This document shows, in pieces, positions 17,265-24,955 of a stretch of DNA of 37,070 nucleotides. The DNA is taken from positions 85,108 to 122,177 of the forward strand of contig NZ_GL891989.1 of the NCBI RefSeq assembly GCF_000213555.1, given 5' to 3'. Under the pieces are notes generated by a model that was given only the letters and a program-made list of their open reading frames with translations, ran no database searches and was not told the origin of the DNA. The translations under genes and the position numbers were made by a program. Every line of letters starts with the position of its first letter. The stretch's first letter is position 1. The stretch is from Dysgonomonas gadei ATCC BAA-286 (GTDB lineage Bacteria > Bacteroidota > Bacteroidia > Bacteroidales > Dysgonomonadaceae).

Positions 17265-17302
17265 CTATCCCTCATCAATAAACCTATCCCTCATCAATAA
17301 AC
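17265..17302. repeat. Perfect 19-bp tandem repeat, two copies
   Basis: The unit CTATCCCTCATCAATAAAC occurs twice with no gap (17265-17283 and 17284-17302). It lies about 100 bp upstream of the nuclease start, just beyond its candidate promoter. It could be a pair of regulator binding sites or a simple replication-slippage duplication. Two abutting copies with no spacer are not a CRISPR array. Confidence 0.8.
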
Positions 17303-17344
17303 GAAAATTCAAAAAATAGATATAACTTTTAATTTAATTCGATA

Positions 17345-17375
17345 AATAAAAAAGCTCATAATATATGAGCTTGTA
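17345..17375 (-). terminator. Minus-strand terminator
   Basis: AAGCTCAT and ATGAGCTT form an 8-bp stem with a short AT loop. On the minus strand it is followed by a run of T. It lies about 20 bp beyond the stop of the gene remnant, as expected for that gene's original terminator. Confidence 0.6.
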
Positions 17376-17394
17376 TTATAGATTGGATATATAA

Positions 17395-17484
17395 CTACTT
17401 CTTTTTCTGAATCTTTTCTACTTCTTTTAACGGGAAACTCAATATGTTAGCTATTTCTTCAATACCAATATTTGTATTATATAT
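17395..17484 (-). pseudogene. C-terminal remnant of a lost gene, possibly Rpn/transposase-like nuclease
   Basis: On the minus strand a frame without a start codon reads NTNIGIEEIANILSFPLKEVEKIQKKK and stops at 17395. The pattern Gly-Ile-Glu-Glu-Ile-Ala...Val-Glu-Lys-Ile is typical of the last helices of Rpn-type (PD-(D/E)XK transposase-like) proteins, but it is too short to be sure. It is followed by its own terminator, which supports a once-functional gene whose front part was lost when the XRE region was joined on. Confidence 0.35.
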
Positions 17485-17489
17485 AAACA

Positions 17490-17521
17490 AAAATACCCTC
17501 TGAAAAAGCAAAGGGTATCTT
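17490..17521 (-). terminator. Terminator of the XRE gene
   Basis: ATACCCT and AGGGTAT form a 7-bp stem about 20 bp after the XRE stop. On the minus strand it is followed by TTTTTG. Confidence 0.6.
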
Positions 17522-17539
17522 AATATATTATTCTTAGTC

Positions 17540-17935
17540 TTATTTTTTGTCTTTCAATACTTCCTGTAATAGCTGTACTTTTTCCTGTTCTGTCTTGAGC
17601 ATTCGTTCATACAACTCTATTACTTTGTCAAGCGGATTAAATGAGCATTGATGATAAGTATTGGCAACTGTACTGTCGTGGAATGTGTTTGCAACAAAAT
17701 TGATAGCAGCATCCTCACTGAAGTTTTTTATGGCATCAACAGAAATATTAAGAGCAGCAGCAATTTTATCTAAAGTTTCATCATCCAGTTGTGGAGTCGA
17801 TTCAAATCTGGAAACAGTTTGTTGAGATACGCCTATGCGCTCGGCTAATTCTTCTTGTTTTACGCCCAGTATTTCTCTCAGGCGTTTAGCATTATATCCG
17901 TAATCGCTTTTCTTTGTTTCGAAAGTTGTTTCCAT
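17540..17935 (-). CDS. XRE-family helix-turn-helix regulator
   Basis: 131 residues. The N-terminal helix-turn-helix (about 14-70) is textbook: LREILGVKQEELAERIGVSQQTVSRFES, then LDKIAAALNISVDAIKNF. The C-terminal half has a Phe/His/Asn-rich middle and ends in a coiled coil (VIELYERMLKTEQEKVQLLQEVLKDK) likely to mediate oligomerisation. Regulators of this form are frequent in Bacteroidales near mobile DNA. It lies alone between a terminator and a promoter. Its target may be its own promoter or the nuclease gene, whose candidate -7 region is similar. No toxin partner is seen. Confidence 0.85.
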   Translation of the reverse strand: METTFETKKSDYGYNAKRLREILGVKQEELAERIGVSQQTVSRFESTPQLDDETLDKIAAALNISVDAIKNFSEDAAINFVANTFHDSTVANTYHQCSFNPLDKVIELYERMLKTEQEKVQLLQEVLKDKK

Positions 17936-17969
17936 ATTTTATACTGTGAATGTTAAATTGTATAATTCT

Positions 17970-17977
17970 CAAAAGTA
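17970..17977 (-). promoter_or_regulatory. -7 box of the XRE gene promoter
   Basis: On the minus strand TACTTTTG lies directly behind a second match, TATTTTTG (17978-17985). TTG begins 19 bp upstream of the first box and could be the -33 element. The boxes lie 35-50 bp upstream of the ATG. Confidence 0.45.
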
Positions 17978-18418
17978 CAAAAATAAACATAATCAATAAG
18001 TTTTTTACTCACAAAATCAGATTATTTACTTCCTGTATGGATATAATACACAGTATTAAAGTAAGAACTTTGCCTTATATCTTTTAATATCTACATATGG
18101 GAGAGACAGCCAACAAACTCACAACTATTCAAATCTATTTATTAAACATTCCTGAGCCTTGCCATACGGTAACCGATAAATACAATGGCATGCACTTTAC
18201 AGATTTATCTCAGACTATAGAATGCCATATCTCATAATTTTTACAGTTTACACCCTTTGCTGGCTATACATAATTTACTCTCTGTATAATGTCCCAAGCG
18301 ATATAGAGTTATTTGGTAAAGAGATAGAATGATATGATTATAATTAAACATTACTTTTCGACTATACACAAACTTAAAACAGATGTCAATAAGTAAGTTA
18401 TGGCTGTTGCCTTTCCCT

Positions 18419-18455
18419 GATGCTCCCGAAACACTAGTCGGGGGCATCTTTTTTT
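18419..18455 (+). terminator. Strong orphan terminator upstream of the sigma factor gene
   Basis: GATGCTCCCGA (18419-18429) pairs with TCGGGGGCATC (18438-18448) over 11 bp with one wobble, followed by seven T. No annotated plus-strand gene ends before it, so it may close an unrecognised small RNA or be the leftover terminator of a lost gene. Confidence 0.75.
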
Positions 18456-18640
18456 GCTTATATAGGATAATTTACATCAACTGCAACTCTCAACTTGCGA
18501 ATTTCTTTGAAAATTAACGGGTTCTCACTGTCTGATAAGTTGCCGTTTGATAATCCTATTCAATGAAAATAGTGAAAAATGCTGTAATTTGTCATTTTCT
18601 TCTTTACTTGCCGACTAACATATAAAAAGCAAATTGATTG

Positions 18641-19132
18641 ATGGATATTAATATTGATTTGGAAAAAGCATTTATAGAAATGGTTCATAATAATGAGCGG
18701 ATTATCTATAAGGTTTGCTCTTTTTATATATCCGATGAATTTCCGATGACCGATCTGTATCAGGAGGTCGTTTGTAATCTCTGGACGGCCTATCCCCGTT
18801 TCAGAAATGAAAGTACAGTCTCTACGTGGATATATCGCATTGCTTTGAATACCTGTATCTCGGGTATGCGGAAAGATATGCGCAGGCCAAAAGGTACGCC
18901 AGTCTCTGTACTGGAAGACTCTCTTACTGCGCCGGAGAATATAAGTGAACAAATTAAGGAGATGTACAGGTTGATTCATCAGTTGAATACCATCGAGCGC
19001 GCCATTGTCTTGCTTTATCTCGAAGAGAAGTCGTATCAGGAAATAGCAGATATTACGGGGTTGACAGTGAGTAATGTAGGCACAAAGTTGAAACGGACTA
19101 AAGAGAAGCTGAAACGGTTGTCGAATCTTTAA
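18641..19132 (+). CDS. ECF-type RNA polymerase sigma factor
   Basis: 163 residues from ATG 18641. Region 2 is seen in MTDLYQEVVCNLWTAYPRFRNESTVSTWIYRIALNTCI (about 36-73), including the core-binding and -10-recognition helices. Region 4 is LNTIERAIVLLYLEEKSYQEIADITGLTVSNVGTKLKRTKEKL, with a normal helix-turn-helix. An in-frame TTG one codon earlier (18638) is less likely as a start. It directs RNA polymerase to its own promoter set. The next gene, 12 bp downstream, encodes a membrane protein that may hold it inactive; such pairs are frequent in Bacteroidota. No typical FecR-like anti-sigma or TonB receptor is adjacent. Confidence 0.9.
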   Translation: MDINIDLEKAFIEMVHNNERIIYKVCSFYISDEFPMTDLYQEVVCNLWTAYPRFRNESTVSTWIYRIALNTCISGMRKDMRRPKGTPVSVLEDSLTAPENISEQIKEMYRLIHQLNTIERAIVLLYLEEKSYQEIADITGLTVSNVGTKLKRTKEKLKRLSNL

Positions 19133-19144
19133 GCATCAAGAATT

Positions 19145-19741
19145 ATGGAACTGAACGAATTAAAAAATACATGGCTATCCCTGGATGAACGGCTCAGGAA
19201 ACAGGAATTGCTGAAAGAGAATATCCTGAAGGAAATGCTACAAGCCAAATCCAACAAAGCTCTGAGCAGGCTTGTCAACTTTGAGTTTCTGGGAATAGTG
19301 CTTACTATACTGGGTATCCCCTTTCTTATATTTATGCTTGCACACGAGAACTTCTATCCGATACAGATAATCTTTATGTATTTTATAATAGGATATGCTG
19401 TTGTGGGTATCTTTTTTCAGCTAAGGAAAGTATATATTTTGCTGAAAATAGATTTTTCCAAGTCAGTAAGAGCCAATATCAGGCTGATGCAGCGGTTCAA
19501 TATTCAGATAAAATGGGAAAAGATAATATCTTTCTCTATCATACCTCTGATGGCTCTATTTATATTGTCTCCGTATTTTACAAAAAACGTGGAGATGTGG
19601 AGATGGGTGGCTATTATCGCTGTTTTCTTAATAGTCGCCGTTATAGCATATTGGCAATATAAGAAAATTTATGATAAGAATATAGGCTCGATACTCAAAA
19701 GCCTTGAGGAACTGAAAGAACTGGAGGAGGATAACGAATAA
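19145..19741 (+). CDS. Four-helix membrane protein paired with the sigma factor
   Basis: 198 residues. A cytoplasmic N-terminal helix-rich segment (MELNELKNTWLSLDERLRKQELLKENILKEML) precedes four membrane segments at about 47-65, 72-92, 127-145 and 152-168, and the C-terminus is an acidic tail (LKSLEELKELEEDNE). I do not know a named family. The layout, a soluble N-terminal region before membrane helices right behind an ECF sigma gene, suggests an anti-sigma role. This is inference; no zinc-anti-sigma motif (HxxxCxxC) is present. Confidence 0.7.
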   Translation: MELNELKNTWLSLDERLRKQELLKENILKEMLQAKSNKALSRLVNFEFLGIVLTILGIPFLIFMLAHENFYPIQIIFMYFIIGYAVVGIFFQLRKVYILLKIDFSKSVRANIRLMQRFNIQIKWEKIISFSIIPLMALFILSPYFTKNVEMWRWVAIIAVFLIVAVIAYWQYKKIYDKNIGSILKSLEELKELEEDNE

Positions 19742-19746
19742 CAACT

Positions 19747-20577
19747 ATGAATATATTAAATATTATATGGGACATCGATCCCGTTTTGTTCAAAGCCGGG
19801 CCTATCCAGTTCAGATATTACAGCTTATGCTGGATATTAGCTTTCGCCAGCGGTTTTTGTGTGTTGAAAGTAATATACGAGAAAGAGAATATCCCGCACG
19901 AAAAATTGCTAAGCCTGCTTATCTACATCTTTTTCGGTACGCTTATCGGAGCCCGCCTGGGGCATTGCCTGTTCTATGACCCTGTTTATTTCCTGACCCA
20001 CCCATTGGAGATGCTGTTGCCTTTCGGGAAAGATGAATATGGCGATTTTATATTTACTGGTTATGCCGGACTAGCCAGCCACGGAGGGGCAATCGGTATC
20101 GTTATAGCAATCGGAATATATTCGTATCGTTATAAAGTTCGGGTATGGGGCATCCTCGACCAGCTGGCATTGGTAGCTCCATTGGCCGGAATGTTCATAC
20201 GTCTGGGCAATTTCTTTAACTCCGAGATTGTAGGATATCCGACTAATATGCCATGGGGTGTCGTTTTCAGCAGGGTGGATAATCTTTCCCGCCATCCGGC
20301 ACAATTATATGAAGCAATAGCATATTTAGCTATTTTTATTGTCCTGTATTACTTGTATACCCGAAAGCAGGAGAACTTTCAAGCCGGATTTTTATTTGGT
20401 TTAGCTTTAATCCTTATTTTCTCTTTCCGTTTTTTTGTGGAGTTTTATAAAGAGGTGCAGGAAGACTTTGAGAGCGGAATGCTTTTCGATATGGGACAAT
20501 ATCTGAGTATTCCTTTCTTTATTGGCGGCATTGTGATTATAATACTAAAACATAAAACACATAAGGGAATATCCTGA
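19747..20577 (+). CDS. lgt: Prolipoprotein diacylglyceryl transferase
   Basis: 276 residues. It transfers a diacylglyceryl group from phosphatidylglycerol to the lipobox Cys of prolipoproteins, the first step of lipoprotein maturation in the inner membrane. Diagnostic stretches are GARLGHCLFYDP, LASHGGAIGI and the Lgt signature region IRLGNFFNSEIVG, with NLSRHPAQLYEA downstream. Seven membrane segments are expected. It starts 5 bp after the preceding gene, so it is probably co-transcribed with the sigma gene pair. Many lipoproteins in this window, such as the efflux adaptor and the DUF6340 protein, would be its substrates. Confidence 0.95.
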   Translation: MNILNIIWDIDPVLFKAGPIQFRYYSLCWILAFASGFCVLKVIYEKENIPHEKLLSLLIYIFFGTLIGARLGHCLFYDPVYFLTHPLEMLLPFGKDEYGDFIFTGYAGLASHGGAIGIVIAIGIYSYRYKVRVWGILDQLALVAPLAGMFIRLGNFFNSEIVGYPTNMPWGVVFSRVDNLSRHPAQLYEAIAYLAIFIVLYYLYTRKQENFQAGFLFGLALILIFSFRFFVEFYKEVQEDFESGMLFDMGQYLSIPFFIGGIVIIILKHKTHKGIS

Positions 20578-20711
20578 CTAAAGGTGGCTTTTTCTTTTCG
20601 ATTTATCCCAATGTTTTTATAAACCATTTTTCATAATTTTATGTAAAAAGAACCGATTGTTCGATTTAACCCGTATTTTTATGAAATTATTGATAACACA
20701 ACATACGCTTT

Positions 20712-23321
20712 ATGGAAGGATTCCTTATATTTCTTTTGATTATACTTATTGTCGGTATATTCATAGTCCCGATTATCATACTGGCTAAAATAGGCACTAT
20801 AAATAAGAATATTGACTATTTGAACACTGATATGAATAACCTCAATAAACGCATGACGGATCTTCATAATCATACTGCTTCGAGAGATGATGCAAAAGAT
20901 ATACTGAATGCGATGGATGATCTTAAAGTTAAAACGGGCTTTACACCGGGTGTGGTTTCACCCCTGTCGGATACTAAATTGGAAAATGAGCTTGTGGCAA
21001 AAGAAGAACCGGTCATTGAAGATATTCATAAAGAAATTGAAGAAGAAGTAAAAGCCCCTGTGACAGAGGATATCCCGGTAATGGCTCAGACCGGAAATTT
21101 AATAAATGAAGAATCCGGACAGGAGATGTCTCCGGAGCCGGAACAGAAAGAGTCAGAAGAAACACCTCCACCTTTTGCCGCATTTAACCGTAGCAAGAGA
21201 TCGGAACCCATAATTGAGGAAATACTACCGAGATATCGCACGGCTCCTGTTCAGCAGAATGATGACGAGGACGATGATGATCCGGATAAAAACTTTATAG
21301 AAAGATTACTTGGCGAAAACTGGCTGAGTAAGGTCGGTATAGTTACGCTGGTATTGGGTATAGGCTTCTTTGTGAAATACGCTATCGACAAGGAATGGAT
21401 AAATGAAGTCGGCCGTGTGGGGATCGGTATTCTCACAGGTGGTGTCCTTATCGGCATCGCTCATAAGCTGAAATCGAAATACCATGTATTCTCGTCCATA
21501 TTGGTGGGTGGAGGTATCTCTGTATTTTATATAACGATTACACTCGCATTCAGGGAGTATGAACTATTCAGCCAGTCTGTCGCCTTTGGCTTGCTGATTG
21601 CCATTACTATATTTTCTGTTATTCTTTCCTTGTACTACGACAGGAAGGAACTCGCTATATTCTCCCTGTTGGGTGGATTTGCGTCACCATTGATGGTGAG
21701 TACGGGGACAGGAAATTATATCGTTCTGTTTTCATATATACTTATCCTGAATACGGGTATGCTGGCCGTATCCTTTGTGAAGAAGTGGCGGATAATAGGT
21801 ATTATCAGTTACGTGCTCACTCTTTCATTTTTCTGGGCATGGACGTTAAGTGATTTCAAGGATCAGTTTGTATGGGCTACTGTGTTCACGGTTCTGTTCT
21901 TTATCCAATTCTATGTACTGGCCCTTTTCGACCATTTCAAATCGAAAGATAAGATCACGGCCTATCAGGCATTTTTGATACTGACCAATAACCTGTCTGC
22001 GTTCCTTGCATGCCTGTATATATTCGACCGTTATGAATATGATGTCAGGGGACTTGTAACTATTGCCATTGCCGCAGTTAATGCCATAGTAATGCTGACA
22101 CTGTTCCGTAAGAGCAAGGTCGACCGTAATCTTATTTATCTGATTATAGCCGTAGTGATGACCTTTGTCAGCCTTGCCATACCAATGCAGATGCATGGGC
22201 ATGTGATTACGATGTTCTGGGCAGCTGAAGCTGTTTTACTATTATGGTTGTGGCAAATGTCGCACATAAAGGTATTCCGGTTGGGCTTTATTGTTATAGC
22301 TGTACTGGTGCTTATTTCGTATGCGATGGATATCAATTATAATTACAGGTATGATGATGCTTTGCCTTTCTTTGTCAATAGGATATTTATTACGGGAGTG
22401 GTTGTGATTGCCAGTTTTGTGATCAATATGTTGCTGTTGAGAAGGGAGGATGCAGATTCGGATATAGAGATAGGCGGATTTGAGACTATTTCGATCAGTG
22501 CTGTTGCCAAGGCTTTTGACTTTATTGTAATTGTCCTCACATTCTTTGTCCCTTTTCTCGAGTTGAACTATCAATTGGAACGTTTTACAGACACCGATAT
22601 AGTATCCAGTTTCCGTTATCTGGCTTTAGCTACTTATACGACTGTGTATGTTGCCGTTTTGGGGCTTGTCTATAGAAAACAACTGGTTGCAAAGGCGCAT
22701 ATTTTCGTCTTACTGTTTTTCTCTATTCTTCTTTACTCGTTTGTATATACCTATCTGGCTATAGATTTACGATTCGATATATTTGTCCTTAACGCATATA
22801 GTACCAATCATTTTCTGATTCATCTGATTTCTTTGCCGGCTATCGTATATATCACATATCTGTTAGCGAGAAATGTAAAAAAAATATCAGAAGACTGGTT
22901 TGCCCCCCTATGCTGGTGTCTGGTTGTCATGTCGGTTGCTATACTAAGTATAGAGGTGGATAATATTGTGATCCTGCTGTTGGGGAATATTGACAACTAT
23001 GATAGTTTATTATATGATGTGCATACATTCGGGTATCCTATCCTGTGGGGTGTCATTGCTATGATACTTATGATCTGGGGGCTGAATCGTAAGGAAGTAT
23101 TGTTGCGGAAAATATCATTGATTTTCTTTGGGGTGATTATTATTAAATTCTATGCATACGATGTGTGGCATATGTCGCAGGCCGGACGTATTGTTTCGTT
23201 CATCATGCTGGGAGTTATCCTGTTGCTGGTATCATTCCTTCAGCAGAAGATAAAAACACTGGTTAAGGACGATAGTCCGGCAGAAGATATTATCGAAGAA
23301 CAGTCTAAAAAAGAAGAGTAA
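20712..23321 (+). CDS. DUF2339 family multi-pass membrane protein
   Basis: 869 residues. One N-terminal membrane helix (4-25) is followed by a coiled-coil segment and a long acidic, Pro/Glu-rich linker (about 90-190). About twenty or more closely packed membrane helices then run to residue 845. The first of these, NWLSKVGIVTLVLGIGFFVKYAIDKEWINEVGRVGIG, is the DUF2339 signature. The function of DUF2339 is unknown; an envelope role is often suspected. The next gene, with no spacing at all, encodes a DUF3999 protein. The two families commonly occur together, so they likely form one complex. Confidence 0.88.
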   Translation: MEGFLIFLLIILIVGIFIVPIIILAKIGTINKNIDYLNTDMNNLNKRMTDLHNHTASRDDAKDILNAMDDLKVKTGFTPGVVSPLSDTKLENELVAKEEPVIEDIHKEIEEEVKAPVTEDIPVMAQTGNLINEESGQEMSPEPEQKESEETPPPFAAFNRSKRSEPIIEEILPRYRTAPVQQNDDEDDDDPDKNFIERLLGENWLSKVGIVTLVLGIGFFVKYAIDKEWINEVGRVGIGILTGGVLIGIAHKLKSKYHVFSSILVGGGISVFYITITLAFREYELFSQSVAFGLLIAITIFSVILSLYYDRKELAIFSLLGGFASPLMVSTGTGNYIVLFSYILILNTGMLAVSFVKKWRIIGIISYVLTLSFFWAWTLSDFKDQFVWATVFTVLFFIQFYVLALFDHFKSKDKITAYQAFLILTNNLSAFLACLYIFDRYEYDVRGLVTIAIAAVNAIVMLTLFRKSKVDRNLIYLIIAVVMTFVSLAIPMQMHGHVITMFWAAEAVLLLWLWQMSHIKVFRLGFIVIAVLVLISYAMDINYNYRYDDALPFFVNRIFITGVVVIASFVINMLLLRREDADSDIEIGGFETISISAVAKAFDFIVIVLTFFVPFLELNYQLERFTDTDIVSSFRYLALATYTTVYVAVLGLVYRKQLVAKAHIFVLLFFSILLYSFVYTYLAIDLRFDIFVLNAYSTNHFLIHLISLPAIVYITYLLARNVKKISEDWFAPLCWCLVVMSVAILSIEVDNIVILLLGNIDNYDSLLYDVHTFGYPILWGVIAMILMIWGLNRKEVLLRKISLIFFGVIIIKFYAYDVWHMSQAGRIVSFIMLGVILLLVSFLQQKIKTLVKDDSPAEDIIEEQSKKEE

Positions 23322-24518
23322 ATGAAACTATATTTATTTATAATCCTGTCTTTATTATTATCTCCGGGAGTCTTTGCCCAGTCAGTCTGGACGGAGGAGA
23401 TTCAGCCTGTAGAGGTTAGTGGATATTACAACATCCAACTCGGACAAGGAATAATAGCGCAGTCTTTGGATAGCGATTTGTCCGATCTGAAAATACTGGA
23501 TAGTAAAAACAACGAAGTTCCCTATTTCCTGCGTTCTGTAAATCCCATACGGGAGATAAGCCGGTTCGAGAATTATAATCTGAAGCAGAATCAGGTAAAA
23601 GATAGCCTGAATATTGTTACAATAGACAATCAGGAAAAAGAAGATATAAACCGTTTCTACATTATTGTCCGCAAAGCAGATGTGAGTAAGTATGCATCTT
23701 TACGCGGAAGTAACGATTTGAAGCAATGGTATATTGTTAGGCAAAAGACGAGTGTGTCGGGCTTCGGCGATGCAGACGAGGTGCTGATTCTGGACTTTCC
23801 GAAAGGAAATTACAGGTATTATGAGATAACACTAGAAAACAACCAGAACAGCCCGTTGGAAGTCCTTAAAGTGGGAAAGATAAAAAACTCCAATATATAC
23901 GCTCAATTTACAGAATTGCAGTTGGGATACTTTTTTCAAAAGGATAGTGTCTCCGACAAAAAAACATATATAACTTTTCCGAATTCTCAGGATACATATC
24001 GTATAAGTAAGTTGGAGATAGGTATAAACAATAAGGCTTATTTCTTTCGCCATGCTGTAATGTCGGACTCCATATCTCACAGCCGTGTTACATTTGACCT
24101 CTCCTCAAAAGGAAATAATACCTTCTTTATAAACAGTTTCTTGTTTAGCCGTAATACTTCTATTGCAATAGAGAATCACAATAATCCGCCTCTCAAAGTA
24201 GATTCCGTGAAGGCTTATGGTCTTAACCGCTATGTATGTGCATACCTGGAAGAAGGACAAAGTTATATTGTTAGGGTAGGGTCAAAGGATAAGACGCCCC
24301 CTAAATACGATATTGAATACTTTCAGAACGATATTCTGGCTGACCTTCCTGTCATCAAGACCAATAATCTGCAAAGTATAGTTGTTAAAAATACTGAGCA
24401 GGTCAGGGAGCTTTCATGGATAGAAAAACCTGTATTTCTCTGGGGAGTAATTGTTATTATAGGCTTATTTCTCCTGTTCATCTGTGTAAAGATGATCAGG
24501 GAAATGAAAAAGAAGTAG
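23322..24518 (+). CDS. DUF3999 family exported protein with C-terminal anchor
   Basis: 398 residues. A signal peptide (MKLYLFIILSLLLSPGVFAQ) is followed by a beta-rich extracytoplasmic region resembling carbohydrate-binding sandwiches (for example LRGSNDLKQWYIVRQ). A single membrane helix (about 373-391) and a basic tail (MKKK) end the protein, so it is anchored in the inner membrane and faces the periplasm. Its ATG follows the DUF2339 stop directly (TAAATG), implying coupled translation. Function unknown. Confidence 0.85.
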   Translation: MKLYLFIILSLLLSPGVFAQSVWTEEIQPVEVSGYYNIQLGQGIIAQSLDSDLSDLKILDSKNNEVPYFLRSVNPIREISRFENYNLKQNQVKDSLNIVTIDNQEKEDINRFYIIVRKADVSKYASLRGSNDLKQWYIVRQKTSVSGFGDADEVLILDFPKGNYRYYEITLENNQNSPLEVLKVGKIKNSNIYAQFTELQLGYFFQKDSVSDKKTYITFPNSQDTYRISKLEIGINNKAYFFRHAVMSDSISHSRVTFDLSSKGNNTFFINSFLFSRNTSIAIENHNNPPLKVDSVKAYGLNRYVCAYLEEGQSYIVRVGSKDKTPPKYDIEYFQNDILADLPVIKTNNLQSIVVKNTEQVRELSWIEKPVFLWGVIVIIGLFLLFICVKMIREMKKK

Positions 24519-24585
24519 CCGGGAGGGATATAATGAGAATTACTTTATCTATAGAAAGAACTGTTAGCATTTGACTGATAGTTTA

Positions 24586-24700
24586 GAGCTCTTTGAAGTA
24601 GTGATTGGCAAATTTGCGAATTAGCATATTAGCAAATAAGTGAAAAGACTGTAACCTTTACATACGCTTCGCTCCTGTGACCGTTGGTTGTTACCTTTTA
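24586..24700. repeat. Diverged left part of intergenic repeat copy A
   Basis: This stretch shares short blocks with the reverse complement of 29906-30026: AGCTCTTTGAA, a GTAACCTTT block and GTTACCTTTT, in the same order, separated by unrelated sequence. It also contains GACCGTTGGTT, the perfect complement of AACCAACGGTC at 24718, so part of it can fold back on the conserved core. Confidence 0.5.
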
Positions 24701-24871
24701 TTTTTAACCACGGAGAACCAACGGTCGGAGCCAAAAAGGAGTAGCATGGAGTTTTTAGAAGAAAAAGTGACAATAAAAATTGTGTGAAAAGTCGTCAGGT
24801 TTGTCAGGTTTTGTACATAAGCTATCGGCTATCAGCTAATAGCTAAAAATGTGTTACCTTTGTTACTTTTT
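24701..24871 (+). repeat. Intergenic repeat, copy A
   Basis: 171 bp, matched in inverted orientation by 29726-29905. A central 83-bp block (24749-24831) is identical to the reverse complement of 29773-29855. Outside it the copies differ by a 3-bp indel, a 7-bp duplicated unit within an AGCTATCGGCTATCAGCT-type stretch, and a small altered patch. No open frame or transposase. The right end contains TACCTTTG (24855-24862), a match to the -7 consensus, pointing toward rlmD. Confidence 0.9.
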
Positions 24872-24918
24872 ACATTTATTACTTACCACTCATTATTTAT
24901 AATTCCTAACTATTTCCC

Positions 24919-24926
24919 TATCTTTG
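24919..24926 (+). promoter_or_regulatory. -7 box of the rlmD promoter
   Basis: TATCTTTG matches TAnnTTTG and lies 29 bp upstream of the ATG at 24956. Its position argues against an upstream start for rlmD. Confidence 0.5.
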
Positions 24927-24955
24927 CATCCATTTCCGAAACTAAAGAAACGTCA

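Larger units (their letters stand above)
17936..18640. other. 705-bp gap without a convincing gene
   Basis: It holds the XRE promoter at its left end and one strong plus-strand terminator at 18419-18455. The only open frame reading toward that terminator is 46 codons from an ATG at 18097, with no recognisable similarity. I see no tRNA, repeat or insertion sequence. It appears to be the junction between the accessory region and the conserved chromosome. Confidence 0.5.

Noticed and set aside
17265..17302. CRISPR-like repeats.
   Set aside because: Two copies directly abut with no spacer, and there are no cas genes in the window.
18097..18237. A 46-codon plus-strand frame starting ATGGGAGAG.
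   Set aside because: No similarity, no clear promoter, and average composition. It lies before an orphan terminator, so it stays a weak possibility only.
24851..24955. A 35-residue N-terminal extension of RlmD starting at 24851.
   Set aside because: The extension is hydrophobic, crosses the end of a repeat and a TATCTTTG promoter box, and has no counterpart in RlmD. The ATG at 24956 starts the TRAM domain properly.
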